From Zunongwangia pacifica (GTDB taxonomy: Bacteria > Bacteroidota > Bacteroidia > Flavobacteriales > Flavobacteriaceae): a stretch of DNA of 64,000 nucleotides. Below, one piece after another: positions 58,216 through 64,000 of the stretch (positions are counted from its first letter, which is position 1; every line of letters begins with the position of its first letter). The DNA lies in NCBI RefSeq assembly GCF_023499215.1, contig NZ_JAKHSK010000002.1, forward strand, positions 1 to 64,000, given 5' to 3'. The notes under the pieces are model-generated. The model saw nothing but the letters and a program-made list of their open reading frames with translations, searched no databases and had not been told where the DNA came from. Both the position numbers and the translations under genes were made by a program.

Positions 58216-58890
58216 ATGATGTTATTAGAACTAGACCACATTTACAAATGGGTAACCACCGGCGGAAGAAGAACATTTCTGTTAAACGATTTAAGCCTTA
58301 AAGTTGAAGAAGGCGATTTTATCTCTATTATGGGGCCATCGGGTTCGGGGAAATCTACCTTACTAAACGTTATTGGTATGTTAGATGGCTTTCAGGAAGG
58401 TGAATATAAATTTCTGGACGAGACCATTCATAATATGAAGGAAAAACATCGCTCAAAATTATACAAAGAATACATTGGCTTTGTATTTCAGCAATATCAT
58501 CTTATCGACGAACTCACCGTGTACGAAAACATCGAGACGCCGCTTTTATACAAAAGTGTAAAATCGAATGAACGTAAAGCCTTAGTTGGCGATATGCTGG
58601 ATCGTTTTAATATTGTTGGGAAAAAAGACCTTTTCCCAAATCAGTTAAGCGGTGGGCAACAGCAATTGGTAGGGATTGCAAGAGCGCTGATTTCGAAACC
58701 TAAATTAATCCTTGCAGACGAGCCTACAGGAAACCTCAACTCCAAGCAAAGTGACGAAATTATGCAACTTTTTAAACAATTAAACGAAGAAGACGGCGTG
58801 ACCATCATCCAGGCCACACACTCTGAAAGTAACGCCGCTTATGCCTCTAAAATCATTAATCTGTTAGACGGTAGCATCGCAAAATCTTAA
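58216..58890 (+). CDS. ABC transporter ATP-binding protein, LolD-like but divergent (ATPase 2)
   Basis: 224 residues. Walker A GPSGSGKST (40-48), Q-loop in GFVFQQYHLI, Walker B LILADEP (164-170) and H-loop ATHSESN are present. Two usually fixed positions differ: the signature LSGGQQQ is followed by L151 instead of R, and the D-loop is GNLNS (N175) instead of GNLDS. ATPase 1 has the normal residues at both. It may be a catalytically modified partner in a heterodimer or serve a subset of permeases. It lies directly before the TolC-like gene (3 bp), so it shares its transcript. ATG at 58216 or 58219 are both possible. Confidence 0.93.
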   Translation: MMLLELDHIYKWVTTGGRRTFLLNDLSLKVEEGDFISIMGPSGSGKSTLLNVIGMLDGFQEGEYKFLDETIHNMKEKHRSKLYKEYIGFVFQQYHLIDELTVYENIETPLLYKSVKSNERKALVGDMLDRFNIVGKKDLFPNQLSGGQQQLVGIARALISKPKLILADEPTGNLNSKQSDEIMQLFKQLNEEDGVTIIQATHSESNAAYASKIINLLDGSIAKS

Positions 58891-58893
58891 AAC

Positions 58894-60321
58894 ATGAATT
58901 TAAAATCATCAATCTTAATACTCATCATCCTTTGTCCGTTTTTAAGTCGTTCTCAACAAGATTCGGTCGTACTAAATCTGGACCAATGCATCACCCTGGC
59001 CTTAAAGAATAATCCCGATCTAAAGTCACGAAAATTAAATTCGGAATCGGCCACAGTGAATTTTAAACAAAGTCGAAATGAATTGTTACCCAATTTAAGC
59101 GGAAATTTTTCCGCAGGGATTACTAACGGGCGTAGCATCGATCCGTATTCGAATGATGTAATTGAACAGCAACTAAATTATTCAAATGCCGGACTAAACC
59201 TTAATGTTACGGTTTTTGACGGCTTTAGATTGCTGAATCAATTAAAAAGGGATAAACTGAATATTAAAGCGGCTGAAGCTGAGGTACAGGAAGCACGTCA
59301 AAACCTCATTTTAGATGTAACTATGGCTTATCTGGGTATTTTAAATGCTGAAGATTTACTGCAACTTTCCAAAATAAGGCGTTTAAATACCCAAAGACAG
59401 CTGGACAGATTACAAAAATTGAATGAAGAAGGAAATGCAAATCCGGCAGAATTCAATAATATTAAAGGTCAGTTCTCGGCTGATGAAAACAGTGTGATCG
59501 ATGCTGAAAATAACCTGAAACAATCGGTTTCTCAACTCGCGCTTTTACTGAATATCGATTATAAAGTTTTTCCTGAAGCGTATCATTCCCTTGAAGTTTA
59601 TGAAAAGTACAATTTAAGTGCTGAGCGTGTTTTTAAAGAAGCCGTAGAAAATCTGGCGACCTTTAAAGCGCGGGAATTTCGAATTGAAGCGGCTGAAAAA
59701 CAGGTGAAAATTGCTCGTTCCAATTACTATCCGCAGGTGGGATTATTTGCGCAGTTAAACACTAATTATTCGAGTACGGCGCGGACATTCACAGAAAATG
59801 GAAGCGAAATCGTAGAAACCGGAAGTTATATTCAGTATAACGGGCAGTCTTTACCGGTATTGGCCAACCAAATTCAGTATTCCTCAGCCGATATTACCTT
59901 TTTAGATCAGTTTTCCAATAACCTGAATTCGGGTGCAGGAGTTTCGATAAGCATTCCTATTTTTAATGGATTTCGAGCAAAAAACAATGTAGAACTTCAA
60001 AAAATCAACCTAAAACAATCTAAAATTGAACTTGAAAGTACTAAAAATCAGTTTAGACAACGTATCATTCAGGTTCATGCCGATATGGAAACGGCCTACC
60101 GGCAATGGCAAAATTTAGAAGAGCAGGTGGACGCTTATCAGGAAAGTTTCAGGATCAATGAAATTCGGTATAATGCCGGCGCTTCGACCATTGTGGATTA
60201 TATCGTTAGTAAAAACAGTCTGGATCAGTCCAGAATCAACCTTGCAAATGCCAAATTTCAGTATTTACTACGAGTTAAAGTGATGGAATATTACCGCGGA
60301 AATATAGAAACGGGTACGTAA
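58894..60321 (+). CDS. TolC-family outer-membrane efflux protein
   Basis: 475 residues. The signal peptide covers about residues 1-20 (LKSSILILIILCPFLSRSQQ). Two outer-membrane-efflux repeats follow: the first has LDQCITLALKNNPDLKSRKL and the second ends ETAYRQWQNLEEQ...IRYNAGASTIVDYI. Long amphipathic helices between them form the periplasmic tunnel. It is the only outer-membrane channel of the operon and completes the adaptor-permease-ATPase set. No terminator is visible immediately after it; a repeat array follows. Confidence 0.94.
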   Translation: MNLKSSILILIILCPFLSRSQQDSVVLNLDQCITLALKNNPDLKSRKLNSESATVNFKQSRNELLPNLSGNFSAGITNGRSIDPYSNDVIEQQLNYSNAGLNLNVTVFDGFRLLNQLKRDKLNIKAAEAEVQEARQNLILDVTMAYLGILNAEDLLQLSKIRRLNTQRQLDRLQKLNEEGNANPAEFNNIKGQFSADENSVIDAENNLKQSVSQLALLLNIDYKVFPEAYHSLEVYEKYNLSAERVFKEAVENLATFKAREFRIEAAEKQVKIARSNYYPQVGLFAQLNTNYSSTARTFTENGSEIVETGSYIQYNGQSLPVLANQIQYSSADITFLDQFSNNLNSGAGVSISIPIFNGFRAKNNVELQKINLKQSKIELESTKNQFRQRIIQVHADMETAYRQWQNLEEQVDAYQESFRINEIRYNAGASTIVDYIVSKNSLDQSRINLANAKFQYLLRVKVMEYYRGNIETGT

Positions 60322-60402
60322 TCAGTGGGCGGTTGCAGTTTTCAGTTTTTCAGTCTCAGTGTGCAATCTCAGTATTCAGTGAGCAGTGGTTATTGAGGTT
60401 AG

Positions 60403-60927
60403 GTTATTTCGACTGAAGCGCAGCGGAATGGAGAAATCTCATCCAAAACAAACATTCCAAAAGGGATCTCCACTCCGCGTGCCTAGCGGCGAAGCAGGTC
60501 CGAGATGACAAAATCTTCCTATCGAGCTCATGAACAAACTTGTCATCCTGTATTTTAATGGGTAGGTTTAGGAGAAATAATGATTAGATTTCAAAAAAAG
60601 AAAGCAAAAAACCGGACTTTGTCATTTCGACTGTAGCGTAGCGGAACGGAGAAATCTCAGCCAGAACAAATTTCCAGAAGATATCTCTACTCCGCCTGCC
60701 TAGCGGCGAGGCAAGGTCGAGATGACAGAATCTCCTATCGAGCTCAAGAACAAACTTATCATCCTATATTTTTAATGATTACATTTCAATAGAAGAAGGG
60801 AAAGCAATGAAACCGGGTTTTGTCATTTCGACTGGAGCGCAGCGGAATGGAGAAATCTCAGCCAAAACAACTTTCCAAAAGGGATCTCCACTCCGCCTGC
60901 CTAACGGCGAGGCAGGGTCGAGATGAC
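60403..60927 (+). repeat. Second array of three compound hairpin repeats
   Basis: Cores at 60403-60509, 60621-60726 and 60822-60927, in the same orientation and with the same spacer words (CGAGCTCA.GAACAAACT, GATTACATTTC.ATAGAA, GGGAAAGCAAT) as the array at 13413-14072. Copies here are more diverged and unevenly spaced (about 218 and 201 bp). The rest of the 748-bp gap (60322-61069) comprises a CAGT-rich low-complexity stretch (60323-60385) before the array and an AT-rich leader after it. No gene was found before the acetyltransferase. Confidence 0.88.
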
Positions 60928-61069
60928 CTCATTTTCTATAATTTAAAACTAAACATTTTTAATCTTGCTTCCTGGCTCTTGCATCTTAACTCTATTCCAA
61001 CAGCGCAGCGGTCTAATTTCTAAATCCAAAATTTTCCATACTTTTCGACTTGTAAAGAAAGATTCCAAA

Positions 61070-61582
61070 ATGAAACTAGAAACTAACCGACTCAAGATTG
61101 TAAGTTTTGAAGCCGAATTATTTATGCCACTTTATGAGCTGTTTTGTGAGAATGAAACCGTAATGAAATTGGCTTTTAAAGGGAGAACGCTTTCAAAAAA
61201 AGAGTTTTTGGACGTTTTAGCCAATGATTTTATTCTGAATAATGAAGATCAGATTGGTTTTGTATGTGTTTTGGATAAAAAAACTGAAGATTTTGTAGGT
61301 TTTACGGGGGTAATTCCCTGTAATTTTCTTGGAAACGAAAATGACCTTGAATTTGGATTTGTTTTGCACCAGGATCATTGGGGAAAGGGCTTTGCTACTG
61401 AAATTGGTCAATTTTGGATCGATTTTGCCAAAAACACGCTTCATTTAAATCGAATTCTGGCAGCTGCTAGTCCGCAAAATCACGCATCAATCCATGCAAT
61501 CAAGAAACTTGGATTAACTGAAGTAAAAGAAATCCCTACTAAAGATCGTGGCTCCAGACTGGTATTTTCAAAAGAGTTTTAG
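61070..61582 (+). CDS. GNAT acetyltransferase (RimJ/RimL type)
   Basis: 170 residues from the ATG at 61070 (MKLETNRLKIVSF). The frame is open 35 codons earlier but runs into repeat-derived sequence. The start ETNRLKIVSFE is the usual RimJ/RimL opening (ETxRLxLRxxx). The acetyl-CoA loop is in HQDHWGKGFATEIG (Q-x-x-W-G-x-G-x-A), and the final motif is PQNHASIHAIKKLGL. It transfers acetyl from acetyl-CoA to an amine; the acceptor (protein N-terminus or small molecule) is unknown. It is convergent with GH97. Confidence 0.88.
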   Translation: MKLETNRLKIVSFEAELFMPLYELFCENETVMKLAFKGRTLSKKEFLDVLANDFILNNEDQIGFVCVLDKKTEDFVGFTGVIPCNFLGNENDLEFGFVLHQDHWGKGFATEIGQFWIDFAKNTLHLNRILAAASPQNHASIHAIKKLGLTEVKEIPTKDRGSRLVFSKEF

Positions 61583-61605
61583 AAGTAAAAAATTTTAAAG
61601 CAACT

Positions 61606-61639
61606 AAAAAAAATCCAGAGAAAATAACTTCTCTGGATT
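61606..61639 (-). terminator. Rho-independent terminator after GH97 gene
   Basis: Perfect 11-bp stem AATCCAGAGAA / TTCTCTGGATT with a 6-nt loop; the minus strand continues into a T run. It lies 45 bp past the GH97 stop in the convergent gap. Confidence 0.88.
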
Positions 61640-61683
61640 CATTTCATCTCTTTATAAACTATCAAACTACAGAACCTGCTATT

Positions 61684-63627
61684 TTAATATAAAACGGCTC
61701 CTCCTTCAGGAAGTAGTTCAATCTTTAAGGTTCCGTTCTTTTTGATTTTTGAGGTTTTATAGCCGGTTGTTTTATCGTCATTATCATAAAGATGTTTTAA
61801 CTCTTTTCCTGCCAGCATAGGTACATCTAATTCTATCTTCCGCTTTTCTTTTTTCGCATTGGTTACTGCCAAATACCATTGTTCGCCTTTTCTACGCGCC
61901 AGTGCACAATAATCTTCTGGTTCGCCGCCAATATAAATGGTTTCGTCCCAAACGCTGGGCACTTCTTTTATAAAATCCAGAACGTATTCTGGTTGCTCTT
62001 CAAGGTTATTTGGCGTTAAACCAAAATGTTGAATTGGCGAAAAGTATAAAATAGAAGTTGCCAGCTCAAAAGCATCTGTTGTGCTTCTAATAGTCCCTTT
62101 TTTTTGGTCTCTGGACATTTTTTGATTTAAGAAAACCGGCGCAAAATCCATCGCTCCAACCGCGTTTCTTGTAAAAGGTAATATGGTTGAATTTAAAGCA
62201 TGTTTATCTAAAGCATCCTGACGGAATATCAGATTTTCTGAAGCCAAAACAGCTTCTGAAGTTACATAATTTGGATACATTTTTTGCCAACCTCTTGGAA
62301 GCGTACATCCGTGAAAGGTAATCCCCAATCCGTAATCGTTAGCATCAGTTAAAATATCTTCATATAGCTTCATGGTGGTTTGTTTATCCCCGCCAAAAAA
62401 GTCAATTTTTAAACCTTTCACCCCTATTTTTTGTAGCCATTCCATTTCTTTTTTTCTGGCGATACTGGTATTCATTTTATCTTGTGGCGTTTGCGGTGCT
62501 TCGTTCCAGTATCCATTAGAATTATACCATAATAATACATCTACATTTTTAGACTGGGCATATTTTACCAGTTCTTCCATTTTTTCGTAACCAATATTGT
62601 TATCCCACCAGTTATCGATTAACACATATTCAAACCCCAAATTTGAAGCCAAATCGATATACTTGATCTGGTCGTCGTAATTAATGCTATTGTCCTGCCA
62701 AACAATCCAGCTCCAGGTTGCTCGCCCCATTTGGTAATCGATACTTGGCTCATACTTTTGTTCTACCAAATCGAATACTACGGTAGATTCTACGATTGGT
62801 TTTAAGCTTTCTCCAAGCGTAATAGTTCGCCAGGGTGTTTTAGCCGGCATCGCCATTGCTGCAAATGTATCCCCAATGCCGTTATCTTCTCCTTCCTGCG
62901 GAAATTTTACGGTAAACAATCCATCTTCTTTAGCTTCACTTAATCGACTACCCGGATAATTACCGTCTACCCCCGTTTCAGAAATTAAAATCCATCCATT
63001 TTCGCCCAATTTGAATAATGCAGGAAAGGTATATCCTACGCCATAAGTTGATGGTTTTCCTAATTTTTCACTTAGCGTATACTCTTCTTCATACGATGGT
63101 TTGGTTTCCATCCAACCCGTCATTGGCAATGCTTGCGGAGTAATATAAGAAGTCGCGTAATCTGGTAAATTAAAACCTGAAGCTTCTTCAAAAATCTTCA
63201 CATTAGATCGTCCTACTTTCGATTTTAATTTATAGGAATAAGCAACATCACGATTAGAAATCCTAAAGTATACCAATAGGGTATCCTGATTTTCATTAAT
63301 AAATTTTGAAATCAACTCGTTTGCTTTATAATCTACATGGCTCACTTTAGCACGGTTGAGATCGTAGGAGTTTTTGATGGTATTTACTTCCGTAGACATA
63401 AATTTTAGTTGTGAAGAGAAATCTCCTAAAGAGGTTTTTAAACCTAAAGGTGAATCTTCTAAAAATTGCTCTTCAGCATAACGAATATCGTAAGATATTT
63501 TTCCATCGTTTTCGTGTACCCGTAATTGTATTTTTTCATCGGGACTTTTAATTTCTGCCACCTGTGCCTGGGTAACACCGGCAAAAATGAAACAACAAAT
63601 AGTGAGAGCGAGTTTTACTGATTTCAT
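61684..63627 (-). CDS. Glycoside hydrolase family 97 enzyme, retaining-type residues
   Basis: 647 residues with a signal peptide (about 1-21, ending TQAQ), so periplasmic. An N-terminal beta-sandwich (23-280), a (beta/alpha)8 barrel (about 300-560; IDNWWD, LLWYNSNGYW, KIDFF) and a C-terminal beta domain follow the GH97 pattern. D409 in GLKIDFFGGD and E464 in AVLASENLI fall where the retaining GH97 alpha-galactosidases have nucleophile and acid/base. The inverting SusB-type enzymes lack an Asp at the first position. Alpha-galactosidase-like activity is therefore the better guess, but substrate is uncertain. It lies 50 bp downstream of the GH43 gene, probably in one operon. Confidence 0.88.
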   Translation of the reverse strand: MKSVKLALTICCFIFAGVTQAQVAEIKSPDEKIQLRVHENDGKISYDIRYAEEQFLEDSPLGLKTSLGDFSSQLKFMSTEVNTIKNSYDLNRAKVSHVDYKANELISKFINENQDTLLVYFRISNRDVAYSYKLKSKVGRSNVKIFEEASGFNLPDYATSYITPQALPMTGWMETKPSYEEEYTLSEKLGKPSTYGVGYTFPALFKLGENGWILISETGVDGNYPGSRLSEAKEDGLFTVKFPQEGEDNGIGDTFAAMAMPAKTPWRTITLGESLKPIVESTVVFDLVEQKYEPSIDYQMGRATWSWIVWQDNSINYDDQIKYIDLASNLGFEYVLIDNWWDNNIGYEKMEELVKYAQSKNVDVLLWYNSNGYWNEAPQTPQDKMNTSIARKKEMEWLQKIGVKGLKIDFFGGDKQTTMKLYEDILTDANDYGLGITFHGCTLPRGWQKMYPNYVTSEAVLASENLIFRQDALDKHALNSTILPFTRNAVGAMDFAPVFLNQKMSRDQKKGTIRSTTDAFELATSILYFSPIQHFGLTPNNLEEQPEYVLDFIKEVPSVWDETIYIGGEPEDYCALARRKGEQWYLAVTNAKKEKRKIELDVPMLAGKELKHLYDNDDKTTGYKTSKIKKNGTLKIELLPEGGAVLY

Positions 63628-63677
63628 TTTATATTTATGATTAAGGTTTTTGATACTGAAATGATTTTGGTAAGTAG

Positions 63678-64000
63678 TTACTTTTTTAAAAGTACAGAAA
63701 TTTTATCCTTGCTATCATCTACTTCCAGTAAATTAGGAATTCGGATATAGTTTCCATTGGGACCTTCGCGATGACTATGCAAAGCCATAAGCAACTTGCC
63801 TCCAAAAGTTTTAAACATCATCCCATGACCAAAATTAGGCGGAGTAATAGGTTCTTTTTCCTGAATCCAGGGACCGTCTAAGGTTCCGCTTTCAGAATAA
63901 GCCACACCCTGAACATAATCTCCAAACACCCAGCTTGTCCAAAGCATTCCTAATTTTCCGGTTTGCGTTTCGAACAAAAATGGGCCATCGGTTACTTTAT
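63678..64000 (-). CDS. Glycoside hydrolase family 43 protein, C-terminal part (cut by window edge)
   Basis: The frame continues past the right edge with codons for KVTDGPFLF, so the TTG at 63977 is not a start. About 107 residues are visible. DGPFLFETQTGKLGMLWTSW, SGTLDGPWIQEKEPI and NFGHGMMFKTFGGKLLMALHSH are typical blades of the five-bladed GH43 propeller, including the histidine-bearing G-H-G motif. GH43 enzymes cleave arabinosyl, xylosyl or galactosyl linkages; the catalytic acids lie outside the window. It precedes GH97 in what looks like a sugar-degradation operon. Confidence 0.8.
   Translation of the reverse strand, partial: KVTDGPFLFETQTGKLGMLWTSWVFGDYVQGVAYSESGTLDGPWIQEKEPITPPNFGHGMMFKTFGGKLLMALHSHREGPNGNYIRIPNLLEVDDSKDKISVLLKK

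Noticed and set aside
26685-60321. RND-type multidrug pump
   Set aside because: The adaptor and TolC could fit an RND pump, but the permeases are ~800 residues with eight TM helices and FtsX segments, and two ABC ATPases are present. It is an ABC (MacB-like) system.

Overview
The window looks like a chromosomal segment of a marine-type flavobacterium (phylum Bacteroidota, family Flavobacteriaceae). Supporting signs are the low GC content, the near absence of Shine-Dalgarno sequences, TAnnTTTG-type -7 boxes, the gene order pdxA / DUF177 / rpmF / fabH / accB / accC, a HopJ-family protein, a GH97 enzyme, and GTCAT...ATGAC hairpin repeats between genes. No rRNA or tRNA gene was recognised. The species cannot be named from this sequence alone.

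Layout. Positions 1-80 hold the start of an IS3-type transposase cut by the window edge. Positions 185-23.5k are mostly housekeeping: recJ, hopJ-like, adenine deaminase, a secreted ankyrin protein behind an 11-copy 7-bp repeat, a UDG-family / rsmI / coiled-coil operon, tdk-alr, mscL, asd, a prolyl oligopeptidase lipoprotein, an orphan ABC ATPase, a FAD oxidoreductase / mtgA / Gre-like operon, fabH-accB-accC, pdxA-DUF177-rpmF, ribE and a small exported protein with a possible C-terminal sorting signal. Positions 23.7k-60.3k form one functional block. It has an NtrC-type response regulator with its histidine kinase (minus strand) and, divergently, an efflux-type operon: periplasmic adaptor, MacB/LolD-type ATPase, TWELVE tandem full-length MacB/FtsX-type permeases (28798-58175), a second and divergent ATPase, and a TolC-type outer-membrane protein. 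The right end (61k-64k) has a GNAT acetyltransferase, a GH97 enzyme and the end of a GH43 enzyme.

The most interesting object is the 12-permease array. All twelve genes lie on one strand. They share nearly invariant cytoplasmic ends (MFKNYIKIAWRN-like start, NPVKSLRTE-like finish) and differ strongly in their periplasmic parts. They are served by one adaptor, one outer-membrane channel and two ATPases. Two of the permeases (the sixth and tenth) are bounded by direct repeats of 102 bp and about 124 bp that run through the stop codon, spacer and next start codon. Each therefore looks like an exchangeable cassette. A sigma-54-like promoter and a dyad lie in the divergent control region, next to the gene for a sigma-54 activator, which suggests the regulator drives the array.

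A second theme is repeats. At least nine hairpin elements share a GAGAT...ATGAC frame with stems that change in a compensated way. The compound elements sit in ~200-224 bp units in two triplet arrays, 13.4k-14.1k and 60.4k-60.9k, in the same orientation about 46 kb apart. They bracket the permease block and its neighbours.
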